Below are positions 8,355 to 15,975 of a stretch of DNA of 64,000 nucleotides, piece after piece (within the stretch, counting starts at the first letter, position 1; each line of letters begins with the position of its first letter). The stretch spans positions 124,001-188,000 of the forward strand of contig CP065018.1 of NCBI GenBank assembly GCA_016700415.1. Reading direction: 5' to 3'. This DNA is from Flavobacteriales bacterium (GTDB lineage Bacteria > Bacteroidota > Bacteroidia > Flavobacteriales_F > PHOS-HE28). A program made the translations under genes and the position numbers. Under the pieces are notes generated by a model that saw only the letters and a program-made list of their open reading frames with translations, had not been told where the DNA came from and ran no database searches.

Positions 8355-8751
8355 GGGGCCGACATGGTTTCGACAGCGGCTACGTGGTGCGTGTAAGCAT
8401 GCAGAGCGGTGGGGAACGGCTCTTCAAAACGATCTCCAAGCCCTAACAGGCAACACTGAGTACGCACTTGCTGCTTAATAGCCCAAGGCTATGAAGCTTT
8501 ACCCCGTGAACAACAGTAGCGGGGGCAAGTATCCTTCGGGGAGGCCCGCAACCCTCCTTCCCGGCCCAAGGATATCATCATGGGAAGCTGGTCAGCGCGG
8601 TGGTCCGTAGCGCTGATGAGACAACAGGACCTAAGCTGTCAGTAGGGTGTCCTTCCCCGGCTGGCTTTCGAAAACCAACGGAGGAAGAAGCATGTGGAAA
8701 GCTCGTGTTGCGGTCGTTTGGACGAGGGTTCGAATCCCTCCGGCTCCACCA
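8355..8751 (+). ncRNA. ssrA: transfer-messenger RNA (tmRNA)
   Basis: Rescues stalled ribosomes by adding a degradation tag. The 5' end GGGGCCGACATGGTTTCGAC is the canonical tmRNA start, and its first seven bases pair with CGGCTCC before the 3' ACCA-containing end at 8751 (one G-U). The T arm reads GAGGGTTCGAATCCCTC. The tag reading frame at 8449-8478 encodes GNTEYALAA then TAA, close to the GETNYALAA-type tags of this phylum. The length of 397 bases is normal for a one-piece tmRNA, and CCA is encoded. SmpB is not in the window. Confidence 0.97.
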
Positions 8752-8786
8752 ATGCAAAAGCCCGCCGTCCGGCGGGCTTTTGCATT
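8751..8786. terminator. Bidirectional terminator after ssrA
   Basis: Perfect 16-bp inverted repeat (AATGCAAAAGCCCGCC, loop GTCC, then its complement). It has a T-rich right arm on the plus strand and an equivalent one on the minus strand, so it can serve both tmRNA and the convergent gene that ends at 8829. Confidence 0.85.
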
Positions 8787-8828
8787 GGTGGCAACCTCTC
8801 CTCTGGTGCCTTGGCTAACGCATTTCAC

Positions 8829-9395
8829 CTAAAATCCGATGCCCACACCGCCGCTCAAGATCGGGCCTTGGCCATAGTAAATGCTGTTGGGGTCCTGAAG
8901 CACCTCGAACAGGACTTGCAGGTAGAATGAACTTCTGCCGCCGATCGGTTGCACATAGCCCGCACCCAACAGCAGGTGCGGCACCCAGATGCGGCCAATG
9001 TGGTTATCGAAGTAGTAGAACGGCTGGGTGTTCACATGCAGGAACTCCGCGTGCAGATAGGCTTGTGGGATCACACGGTACCGCGTGAAGACGCGATATC
9101 CATAGTTGCTCTGCTCATAGGCCGGCACATAGCGGTTATCGCGGAAATAGGAATAGCTCAGCCCCAGCCCTGTGGAGAGTTTTCGTTTGTTATCGAGATA
9201 GACGCCCAACAATGGGTCCAATTGTACCACGGTCACCGTACCGAAGCTGAGGCCTATCCCGCCACCGAACCAGATGCGGTCCTTGAAGGGGACGGGCTTC
9301 TTCTGCGGCTTCTCGGAAACGTATGCCGTGCTGTCCTGTGCATGGGCTGCTTGCAGCGAAAAAGCGATCAAGATCAGGGAAAGCAAACGCAGCAT
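8829..9395 (-). CDS. Outer-membrane beta-barrel-like protein, unknown function
   Basis: Predicted exported protein of 188 residues with signal MLRLLSLILIAFSLQAAHAQ. The mature part alternates glycine/aromatic strands (IWFGGGIGLSFGTVTVVQLD, LGLSYSYFRD, VFTRYRVIPQAYLHAEF) and ends in GGVGIGF with a terminal Phe, as outer-membrane barrels do. No named family is recognised. The ATG at 9395 has TACCTTCGT only four bases upstream (9400-9408), suggesting a nearly leaderless mRNA; the longer in-frame extension lacks a signal peptide. Confidence 0.75.
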   Translation of the reverse strand: MLRLLSLILIAFSLQAAHAQDSTAYVSEKPQKKPVPFKDRIWFGGGIGLSFGTVTVVQLDPLLGVYLDNKRKLSTGLGLSYSYFRDNRYVPAYEQSNYGYRVFTRYRVIPQAYLHAEFLHVNTQPFYYFDNHIGRIWVPHLLLGAGYVQPIGGRSSFYLQVLFEVLQDPNSIYYGQGPILSGGVGIGF

Positions 9396-9438
9396 GGTGA
9401 CGAAGGTACGTGGGCTGTGCGAGGCCTGCGCGGTGGTC

Positions 9439-10947
9439 CTATCTTCCATCCACTGTTCGGTCAAGGAATGATGTTGTCGTGGGCATTCGCGCTTCATACA
9501 AGATCCACACCGGTTTGGCGTTCTCCCATTCGTACCACCGCAAGGCCTGCTCTTTCCACCAAGGGAGCGTGGTCATTTTCAGTTGCCATTCCGGCGTGCC
9601 GGCTTTTCCGCAATGCTTGAGACCCGGGCCGGCAACAAGGAGATCAACGCCCGTGCCATGAACGGAAAGCAGCGGACAGGGGTCGGTGATCACGCTGTCG
9701 GTGGCCGTGCCGGACAAGTAGAAGGGGGGAATGCGGATGTCCCAAATGTTGGTCTCATCAGCGAGGTAGTTGATGCGAACTGACCGGCCCGGATAGTTCT
9801 CCTCTATGTGCTTGGCCAACGTTGTCCGGCCAGCACCGGCGGGAGAAGTGGCCACAACGGCAAGGGCCAGGCAGTTCACCGTGAGGATCAGCATGACCGA
9901 GCCACGCAGCACCGGTCTCCACGATGGCCGGGCAATTACTTGCAGATCTTGCCAAGCCAACACCAGCAAGAGCGGTACAAGGTCCACCAAGGGAAAGAGG
10001 AAGCGGAGTTCCTTGTGCGGGATCACCATCAACAGGAAGAGGTAGGGCCAGATGCACCAAACGATGAAGGACCGGGGCCGCTTGATGGTGGACCAGGCCA
10101 GTGCAGCGAGTATTGCGGCCCCGATCGGCCATGAGGCGTATTTGGCGGACCAGGCGAAGTAGTACCACCAAGGGAAAATTTCCACCACGTTCGGCAATGG
10201 CCGGATGCGGAGGATGCTCAGGGTGTTCAAGTGCAGGTAATTCCAGAATGACCAATTGAACTCTTGATAGAACCAGGAGTCGGCTGCCAAGCCGATGATG
10301 GTGGCCAGGACCACGCCCACGGCAAGCCTCGCGGCCGCAGCCGTGCGTCCGCCCCGGGCAGGCAAAAAGGAGATCATTGCGAATGCGCACACCAGCAGCA
10401 TCACAGGCTTGATGAAAATGCTGAGGCCGAGACAAAGCCCCGCGACGGTCCAACTCCATCGGCCCTGTGGCGAGCGCAATAATTCCGCGATCCCGAGCAG
10501 GAGCAGTAGCCCGGCCCAGGTCTCACTGGAGAACCGGACGTGCTGAAAGGGAAGGAACCAGATGAAGAAGGAAAGAAAGAGAAAGGCGGGGCGAAGCGGT
10601 TCCTTCACCAAGTGCCAGGCACTGCCCACGAAGCGCTTCACGATGGCCATAGCCACGATCGCGGTCAAAGCACGAAGCAGGAAGGCAAGGAGGAAAGGAG
10701 AGGATGCCCCGGCGGCTCCTGCGGTCTTGAACACTGCAACACAAAGCGTGGGCAGCAACCCTGACCGCAGGCGGTCGGCATATTCCCAGGCCAATTGGTC
10801 CTTCGGGAACTCACCCATGCGTGCTTGGGCGAACTCGATGATCTGGTAATGTTCATCCGCCGCGTAGTAGCCCGTACTGAACCACGCCGTGATCAAGTGG
10901 ACGACAACGGCCGCGAGGAAGATCCAACGTGTGCGCGAAGGGTGCAT
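9439..10947 (-). CDS. Alg9/PIG-B-like mannosyltransferase (GT22-type) membrane protein
   Basis: Multi-span glycosyltransferase of 502 residues that probably uses a polyprenyl-phosphate sugar donor. After the first membrane helix comes the acidic DEHYQIIEFA motif, then LAWEYADRLRSGLLP, which matches the first-loop signature of GT22 / Alg9-like enzymes. HVRFSSETWAGLLLLLG lies in a later loop and roughly ten hydrophobic segments follow. The substrate is unknown; lipid or surface polysaccharide is likely. It follows the outer-membrane protein gene's upstream region on the same strand, 43 bp apart, but a promoter separates them. Confidence 0.75.
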   Translation of the reverse strand: MHPSRTRWIFLAAVVVHLITAWFSTGYYAADEHYQIIEFAQARMGEFPKDQLAWEYADRLRSGLLPTLCVAVFKTAGAAGASSPFLLAFLLRALTAIVAMAIVKRFVGSAWHLVKEPLRPAFLFLSFFIWFLPFQHVRFSSETWAGLLLLLGIAELLRSPQGRWSWTVAGLCLGLSIFIKPVMLLVCAFAMISFLPARGGRTAAAARLAVGVVLATIIGLAADSWFYQEFNWSFWNYLHLNTLSILRIRPLPNVVEIFPWWYYFAWSAKYASWPIGAAILAALAWSTIKRPRSFIVWCIWPYLFLLMVIPHKELRFLFPLVDLVPLLLVLAWQDLQVIARPSWRPVLRGSVMLILTVNCLALAVVATSPAGAGRTTLAKHIEENYPGRSVRINYLADETNIWDIRIPPFYLSGTATDSVITDPCPLLSVHGTGVDLLVAGPGLKHCGKAGTPEWQLKMTTLPWWKEQALRWYEWENAKPVWILYEARMPTTTSFLDRTVDGR

Positions 10948-11085
10948 GCCCCGCGAAGATGCGGTGATCCCGCCGGATGGTGCGGCTACGGCTCACGGAA
11001 CCTGTTCTTCACGCACGGTGTTGGCGAGATAAATTTCCTTGGCAGTCATCTTCCAGCCCTGCCACGGATCATCACAATTCGACTC

Positions 11086-12309
11086 TCACTTCATCCCGCG
11101 CTCCAATCCTTCGCGCAGCGCCGCCATAAAGGCTTCACTGGTAAGGTACTGGTCCGGCGTGGCCTTGCTGCCGTGGATGCAGACCGCGAGGTCCTTGGTC
11201 ATCTTGCCGGCCTCCACGGTCTGGATGCAGACGGCTTCCAGCTTGTGGGCGAAATCCACCAAGGCTTGATTGCCATCAAGCTTCCCGCGGAAGGCGAGGC
11301 CGCGCGTCCATGCGAAGATGCTGGCGATGGGGTTGGTGCTGGTGGGCTTGCCTTGCTCATGCTGGCGGAAGTGGCGCGTTACGGTGCCGTGGGCTGCCTC
11401 GGCCTCCATCGTCTTCCCGTCGGGCGTCATCAGTACACTGGTCATCAGGCCCAGCGAGCCGAAGCCCTGTGCCACGATGTCGCTTTGCACGTCGCCGTCG
11501 TAGTTCTTGCAGGCCCAGATGAAGCCTCCGCTCCACTTCATGGCAGCGGCTACCATATCGTCGATCAGGCGGTGCTCGTAGGTGATGCCCGCCTTGCCGA
11601 AGTCGGCCTTGTAGTGCTTCTGGAAGATCTCATCGAAGATGTCCTTGAAGCGTCCGTCGTACTTCTTCAGGATGGTGTTCTTGGTACTCAGGTACAGCGG
11701 CCACTTCTTCTCCAACGCGAGGTTGAAACAGCTATGCGCGAAGCCCTCGATGCTCTCGTCCGTGTTGTACATGCTCATGGCCACACCATCGCCCTTGAAG
11801 TCATACACGTCCCAGGTGGTGGACCCGCCTTCCTCCGGGGTGAAGGTCATGGTGAGCTTTCCCTTGCCTTTGATCACAGCGTCGGTGGCTTTGTACTGGT
11901 CTCCGAAAGCGTGGCGGCCGATCACGATGGGTTTGGTCCAGCCGGGCACCAAGCGTGGGATGTTATTGATCACGATGGGCTCGCGGAACATGGTGCCGCC
12001 GAGGATGTTGCGGATGGTGCCGTTGGGCGACTTCCACATCTCCTTCAGGCCGAACTCCTTCACGCGCGCCTCGTCGGGCGTGATGGTGGCGCACTTGATG
12101 CCAACGTGGTGCTTCTGGATCGCCTTGGCCGCGTCCACGGTCACTTGATCGTTGGTGGCATCGCGGTGCTGAATACCGAGATCGTAATAGTCCAAGGGCA
12201 CGTCCACGTAGGGCAGGATCAGTTGGTCCTTGATCCACTTCCAGATGATGCGCGTCATCTCGTCACCATCGATCTCCACTACAGGGTTCGCCACCTTGAT
12301 CTTCTGCAT
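11086..12309 (-). CDS. icd: Isocitrate dehydrogenase (NADP+), eukaryote-like
   Basis: TCA-cycle enzyme converting isocitrate to 2-oxoglutarate and CO2 with NADP+. The 407 residues fit the eukaryotic-type dimeric subfamily. Typical text includes NPVVEIDGDEMTRIIW at the N-terminus, GTMFREPIVINNIPRLVPGW, YNTDESIEGFAHSCFN, and EAAHGTVTRHFRQHEQGKPTSTNPIASIFAWTRGL (quoted only in part) around the cofactor site. TACCTTCGC lies 29 bases before the ATG (12339-12347). Aconitase, the preceding step, is encoded at 17.4 kb but not in the same operon. Confidence 0.95.
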   Translation of the reverse strand: MQKIKVANPVVEIDGDEMTRIIWKWIKDQLILPYVDVPLDYYDLGIQHRDATNDQVTVDAAKAIQKHHVGIKCATITPDEARVKEFGLKEMWKSPNGTIRNILGGTMFREPIVINNIPRLVPGWTKPIVIGRHAFGDQYKATDAVIKGKGKLTMTFTPEEGGSTTWDVYDFKGDGVAMSMYNTDESIEGFAHSCFNLALEKKWPLYLSTKNTILKKYDGRFKDIFDEIFQKHYKADFGKAGITYEHRLIDDMVAAAMKWSGGFIWACKNYDGDVQSDIVAQGFGSLGLMTSVLMTPDGKTMEAEAAHGTVTRHFRQHEQGKPTSTNPIASIFAWTRGLAFRGKLDGNQALVDFAHKLEAVCIQTVEAGKMTKDLAVCIHGSKATPDQYLTSEAFMAALREGLERGMK

Positions 12310-12338
12310 GCTTTCGCTATTGACTTGTTTTACGGGCC

Positions 12339-12347
12339 GCGAAGGTA
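12339..12347 (-). promoter_or_regulatory. -7 box of icd
   Basis: The minus strand reads TACCTTCGC, 29 bases upstream of the icd ATG. Confidence 0.5.
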
Positions 12348-12400
12348 TCGCGCCGCGTTGAACCCAAGAAAGGTGTTCTGGTCAGGGGGCAGACCTTGGC

Positions 12401-12475
12401 CACAAGCCATAAGCTCCAAGCTCCAAGCCGCAAACTTGTGACGGACAGCTTGCGGCTTGGAGCTTATGGCTCGTG
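12401..12475. repeat. Dispersed inverted repeat, family A, copy 1
   Basis: The arm at 12401-12433 pairs with 12450-12475: 26 positions match with one mismatch, and the left arm carries a 7-base tandem duplication (CTCCAAG). The core AAGCCATAAGCTCCAAGCC recurs in related form at 14351-14394. It lies between icd and the 3' end of dnaX. Confidence 0.65.
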
Positions 12476-12508
12476 GGTCAAGGCTCACGACTCAAGGACT
12501 ATTCGGAA

Positions 12509-14277
12509 CTACCCGAGGTCCAGATCCAGGTCCTCCCTGAGCTTCAACAAAGCGGGGTTCTTCTCCGCCATGATCATGAAACGGTCCTTCGCGGTGTAGC
12601 GGGGGCGCAGGTCTTTCGCTTCCTGCTTGGTCACTTCCAGTTCCAGGCCGGGGACCCCCATTTCGCGCCGCAGATGCCCGAGCAAGGCTGGCTTTTCCTC
12701 CTTCATGTAGTTCTCCTGCACCGTGTTCACGATGGTGAAGGAGATCGATCGCGGCCCGGTGATCACGGGTTTGTTGGCGATCAAGGTGGCGTGCATGCTG
12801 CTTTTCCCTTGTTGCTTCAAGGCCTTGGCATGATCGCCCCAGGTCTTCAGCAGCAAGGCCTGGTTCAGCTCCCTCGTGGGGCCGGTTTGGCTTTTCCCCA
12901 TCGGTTGATCGCCGGGCCGATCGGACAGGTCCGTTCCGGCCATGGTTTCGGCAGGGGAGTCCAGATGTTGCCGGATCGAGACCGCGCCTGCCATGCGCCT
13001 GGAGGAGCGTTCCGGTGCCGAAGCGACCGGCGCTGCAGGAGCGGGCCTTTGGGCAGGTTCAGGCTCTGCAACGGTTGTAGCCGCTGGTGCCGTTGGGCGC
13101 ACCGTGGCCGTGGCCTTGGTCAGGTCAGGACTTTTTTTTTCCTGCGCCACGGCAGGCCGTTGAGCCGTGGGGGCGGTCGCAGTGCGGTCGCCGTGATGGG
13201 CCAATTGGATCAGTGCCAGTTCCACCAGCAACCGGGGTTCCTTGCTGTTCTTGTACTGCGAATCCACTTGCCCGAGACGGTCCAATCCCTGCACCAGCAG
13301 TTCCCGTGGTACCGCTTGGGCCTGATCGGCGTAGCGTGTGCCAAGCTCATCGCTCACCTCCAGAAGTGGAATGGTCCGGGATCCTGGCTCACCAACAGGT
13401 CGCGGAGATGGCGCGCAAGGCCGGCAACGAATAGATGCCCGTCGAAGCCTTGGAAGAGGATGTCGTTAAAGATCACGAGCGCACCGGCGGGGTCGGCCTT
13501 CACCAAGCTATCGGTGATGTTGAAGTAGTGCTCATGGTCAAGTACGTTCAGGTTCTTCAGCACGTCCGCATAGGTGAGCCGGTCCCCGCCGAAACTGACG
13601 AGCTGGTCGAAGATGCTGAGCGCGTCCCGCAGCCCGCCGTCGGCTTTCTGCGCGATGGTGTGCAAGGCCTGGGCCTCGGCGGTGATGCCCTCCTTTTTGG
13701 CGATGCCGGCCAAGTGCTTGGCGATGTCCGACACGGTGATCCTCCGGAAGTCGAACACTTGGCAACGGGAGAGGATGGTGGGAAGGATCTTGTGTTTCTC
13801 CGTGGTGGCCAGGATGAAGATGGCGTAGGAGGGAGGTTCCTCCAAGGTCTTCAGGAAGGCATTGAAGGCCGCTGAGCTGAGCATGTGTACCTCGTCGATG
13901 ATGTACACCTTCTTCGTGCCTACCTGCGGGGCGATCTGCACCTGTTGGATCAGGTTGCGGATGTCGTCCACGCTGTTGTTGCTGGCAGCATCCAGCTCGA
14001 AGATGTTGAGGGAATGGCCCTCGTCGAAGCTCTTGCAGGAAGGGCATTCGCCACAGGTGGTGACGTCCTCGTTGAGGTTCTCGCAGTTGATGGTGCGGGC
14101 GAGAATGCGGGCGCAGGTGGTCTTTCCCACGCCGCGCGGGCCGGTAAAGAGGAATGCTTGGGCCACATGGTCCGTGCGTACGGCATTCTTCAACGTGCCG
14201 GTGACATGCTCCTGTCCCACGACGGAATCGAAGGTGTCGGGGCGGTATTTTCGGGCGCTGACTACGTATCGTTCCAT
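12509..14277 (-). CDS. dnaX: DNA polymerase III subunits gamma/tau, with a frameshift in this sequence
   Basis: Clamp-loader ATPase. The N-terminal part (13354-14277) has the opening RKYRPDTFDSVVGQEHV, Walker A GPRGVGKTT at residues 46-54, zinc cysteines 65, 75, 78 and 81, and the Walker B IIDEVHML. The frame breaks after residue 300 (SQDP). Adding one C to the CCC run at 13378-13380 (minus strand) gives SQDP-RT-IPLLEVSDELG, the normal family text, and continues to a 589-residue tau. The collar ends at PRLLVELALIQLAHH. A run of nine A lies directly after it (13132-13140), and a Pro/Ala/Thr-rich linker and tau domain follow. The break is most simply a 1-base deletion or assembly error, since it falls inside the collar. 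Confidence 0.88.
13132..13140 (-). promoter_or_regulatory. A9 slippery run in dnaX (candidate gamma-producing site)
   Basis: In the tau frame the codons are CAG GAA AAA AAA AGT CCT. One extra A or a -1 slip gives AAG TCC TGA; one fewer A or +1 gives GTC CTG ACC TGA. Both other frames stop within four codons. The resulting gamma would be about 384 residues and would end just after the collar domain. Nine A residues is the same length as the known transcriptional slippage site in Thermus thermophilus dnaX. Confidence 0.6.
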
Positions 14278-14350
14278 GAGCGGCGGCTAAGATAGTTGCC
14301 TCCGGGGAGTCTGCCTCCTGTCGATCTCCGGATAGCCGCAAGCCGCACGC

Positions 14351-14394
14351 CATAAGCCACAAGCTTGAGGCTTGAAGCTTATGGCTTGTGGCTT
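14351..14394. repeat. Dispersed inverted repeat, family A, copy 2
   Basis: AAGCCACAAGC at 14354-14364 pairs exactly with 14384-14394. The centre holds CTTGAAGCTTATGGCTT, related to the arm of the copy at 12401-12475. It lies between the dnaX start and rpsF, so the two copies bracket dnaX. Confidence 0.6.
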
Positions 14395-14465
14395 CTCAGG
14401 ACAAGCGCGGATCCACTTTTTCAGCGTCATCTGCGTTCCATGTAGTGCCATTTCCACCAAAACCC

Positions 14466-14474
14466 TACATTTGC
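14466..14474 (+). promoter_or_regulatory. -7 box of the rpsF-rpsR-rplI operon
   Basis: TACATTTGC is a perfect TAnnTTTG box 23 bases before the rpsF ATG. The implied leader is too short to hold an S6:S18-binding leader structure. Confidence 0.65.
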
Positions 14475-14497
14475 ACCCCAAATTTACCAAGAGTCAC

Positions 14498-14878
14498 ATG
14501 ACCAACCGGTACGAGACCGTCTTCATTTTAACTCCCGTTTTGTCTGAGGACCAGGCAAAGGAGGCGGTCACCAAATTCAAAGACCTTATCAAGAAAGGCC
14601 ATGGCAAGGTCCGCCATGAAGAGAACTGGGGGATGCGCAAGCTCGCCTATCCCATCCAGAAGAAGTCCACGGGCTTCTACCACCTGATCGAGTTCGAGAG
14701 CGACCCTTCGCTCATCGCCAAGCTCGAGACCGAATACCGCCGCGACGAACGGGTGATCCGTTTCCTCACGGTGGCCATGGACAAGCACCACATCGCATTC
14801 GCCGAAAGCCGTCCCGCAAGGGGAGGCAAGGAGGCTGGCGAAGGTCGCGCACCACGTAAGAAGAAGGAAAACGCCTGA
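14498..14878 (+). CDS. rpsF: 30S ribosomal protein S6
   Basis: Small-subunit protein that pairs with S18 in the platform. The 126 residues start MTNRYETVFILTPVLSEDQA and carry the S6 signature ENWGMRKLAYPIQKKSTGFY, with RRDERVIRFLTV towards the end. There is a basic Arg/Lys/Gly tail (GRAPRKKKENA). It is the first gene of rpsF-rpsR-rplI, with rpsR 11 bases downstream. The start was chosen for the family N-terminus and the -7 box 23 bases upstream. Confidence 0.96.
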   Translation: MTNRYETVFILTPVLSEDQAKEAVTKFKDLIKKGHGKVRHEENWGMRKLAYPIQKKSTGFYHLIEFESDPSLIAKLETEYRRDERVIRFLTVAMDKHHIAFAESRPARGGKEAGEGRAPRKKKENA

Positions 14879-14889
14879 ACCCAACGGAA

Positions 14890-15207
14890 ATGAGCGAAGA
14901 GACGACCACTTCCGCAGCCCCCGCCGCCGCTAAGACGGGCGGAGGCGCCAGCAATGAGATCCGCTACCTGACGCCGATCGCCATTGAGACCAAAAAGGAC
15001 AAATACTGCCGCTTCAAGAAGCTCGGTATCACCTACATTGATTACAAGGACGCGGACTTTCTGCTGCGCTTGGTGAACGAACAGGGCAAGATCCTGCCCC
15101 GTCGCCTCACCGGCACCAGCCAGAAATATCAGAAGCGCGTGGCACAGGCTGTGAAGCGCAGCCGCCACCTCGCCCTGATGCCGTACGTGGCCGATATGCT
15201 CAAGTAA
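14890..15207 (+). CDS. rpsR: 30S ribosomal protein S18
   Basis: Small-subunit protein of 105 residues, binding partner of S6. The conserved core KYCRFKKLGITYIDYKDADF and the end RRLTGTSQKYQKRVAQAVKR, then RHLALMPYV, are plain. The N-terminal 25 residues are a low-complexity Ala/Thr-rich extension, common in this phylum. It lies 11 bp after rpsF and 12 bp before rplI. Confidence 0.97.
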   Translation: MSEETTTSAAPAAAKTGGGASNEIRYLTPIAIETKKDKYCRFKKLGITYIDYKDADFLLRLVNEQGKILPRRLTGTSQKYQKRVAQAVKRSRHLALMPYVADMLK

Positions 15208-15219
15208 GAACGCACGACC

Positions 15220-15666
15220 ATGGAAGTGATCCTCAAACAAGACGTGGAGCATCTCGGTTTCGCCAATGACCTGGTGAAAGTGAAGGACGGCTTCGCCCGC
15301 AACTACCTGCTCCCCCGCAAATTGGCCGTGGCCGCCACGCCCAGCGAGCGCAAGCAGCTTACCGAGACCCTCAAGCAGCGCGCCCACAAGGAGACCAAAC
15401 TCCGCGATGAGGCCGACAAGAACGCAGCCAAGCTCATCGATCAGACGATCAAGATCGGTGCGAAGGTGGGCGAGAAGGGACGCATCTTCGGCAGTGTCAA
15501 CACCATCATGCTCAGCGACGCCTTCAAGCAGCTCGGCATCGATCTGGACCGCAAGTACATCAAGCTGAAAGGCGAAGCCATCAAGACCATCGGAACCTAT
15601 GAGGCCGAGGTGACCTTCCACCGCGATGTGGTGAAGATCATCCCCTTCGAGGTGGTGGAGGAGTGA
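15220..15666 (+). CDS. rplI: 50S ribosomal protein L9
   Basis: Large-subunit protein of 148 residues. The N-terminal domain MEVILKQDVEHLGFANDLVK and DGFARNYLLPRKLA is the L9 signature; the long Lys/Glu-rich connecting helix and C-terminal domain follow (IGAKVGEKGRIFGSVN). It is the last gene of the three-gene operon and is followed by a strong terminator. Confidence 0.97.
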   Translation: MEVILKQDVEHLGFANDLVKVKDGFARNYLLPRKLAVAATPSERKQLTETLKQRAHKETKLRDEADKNAAKLIDQTIKIGAKVGEKGRIFGSVNTIMLSDAFKQLGIDLDRKYIKLKGEAIKTIGTYEAEVTFHRDVVKIIPFEVVEE

Positions 15667-15685
15667 GCTTTTAGCGAACGCAATG

Positions 15686-15719
15686 AAAAGGGCCGTCTCG
15701 TGAAGAGATGGCCCTTTTT
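15686..15719 (+). terminator. Rho-independent terminator of rpsF-rpsR-rplI
   Basis: The stem AAAAGGGCC pairs with GGCCCTTTT across a short inner loop and is followed by T residues, 20 bp after the rplI stop. Confidence 0.88.
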
Positions 15720-15737
15720 CGTTGAGTCAACTTTCTA

Positions 15738-15765
15738 CCTCATTTGCATGGCCATGCAAACGTGC
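15738..15765. repeat. 28-bp repeat with 18-bp palindrome, copy 1
   Basis: It contains the perfect palindrome TTTGCATGGCCATGCAAA at 15743-15760. The whole 28 bp, including asymmetric flanks CCTCA and CGTGC, recurs at 15903-15930 in the same orientation. It lies between the rplI terminator and the ThrE-like gene. Confidence 0.85.
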
Positions 15766-15818
15766 GCTTTTAACATTTCCGGAGGTTGCCTTGCGCCGTG
15801 ATAAACTACCGGGGATCT

Positions 15819-15849
15819 GCGCAACACTAGGCCTGGCGGGGTGTTGCGC
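15819..15849. repeat. Inverted repeat between the two 28-bp repeats
   Basis: GCGCAACAC at 15819-15827 pairs exactly with GTGTTGCGC at 15841-15849 across a 13-base loop. There is no T-run, so it is not an obvious terminator. Confidence 0.6.
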
Positions 15850-15902
15850 TGGACCCGAGGGAGGTGGTCGGATGCTGATGACGTTGGGTTCATGATCGTT
15901 TT

Positions 15903-15930
15903 CCTCATTTGCATGGCCATGCAAACGTGC
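15903..15930. repeat. 28-bp repeat with 18-bp palindrome, copy 2
   Basis: Identical to 15738-15765, offset by 165 bp, with the palindrome at 15908-15925. It ends 45 bp before the ThrE-like start codon, in promoter range, so a pair of operators for that gene is possible. Confidence 0.85.
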
Positions 15931-15975
15931 CACTGACAAAAAGCTTTCTCCCGTTCCCCTGTAGCTTTCGCCGCC

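Larger units (their letters stand above)
15667..15975. other. 309-bp intergenic stretch with palindromic repeats
   Basis: It holds the rplI terminator, two identical 28-bp repeats (15738-15765 and 15903-15930) and a 9-bp inverted repeat (15819-15827 with 15841-15849). Short open frames across it merely translate the repeats. No gene is supported. Confidence 0.7.

Noticed and set aside
10993..11049. An 18-codon minus-strand frame (MTAKEIYLANTVREEQVP) between icd and the GT22-like gene
   Set aside because: Too short, no ribosome site or promoter-like box, and no reason to favour it over chance.
10795..12441. A 548-codon plus-strand frame across icd
   Set aside because: It is a shadow of icd, which is unmistakable on the minus strand.
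13354..13380. Programmed frameshift at the dnaX frame break
   Set aside because: There is no slippery heptamer at the break and the short product would lack most of the collar. The A9 run 240 bp downstream is the plausible recoding site.
14475..14497. S6:S18-type ribosomal protein leader before rpsF
   Set aside because: The distance from the -7 box to the ATG leaves only about 15-20 bases of leader, with no hairpin.
15738..15930. CRISPR-like array
   Set aside because: There are only two repeats, the repeat is a full palindrome, the spacing of 165 bp is too long and no cas gene is near.
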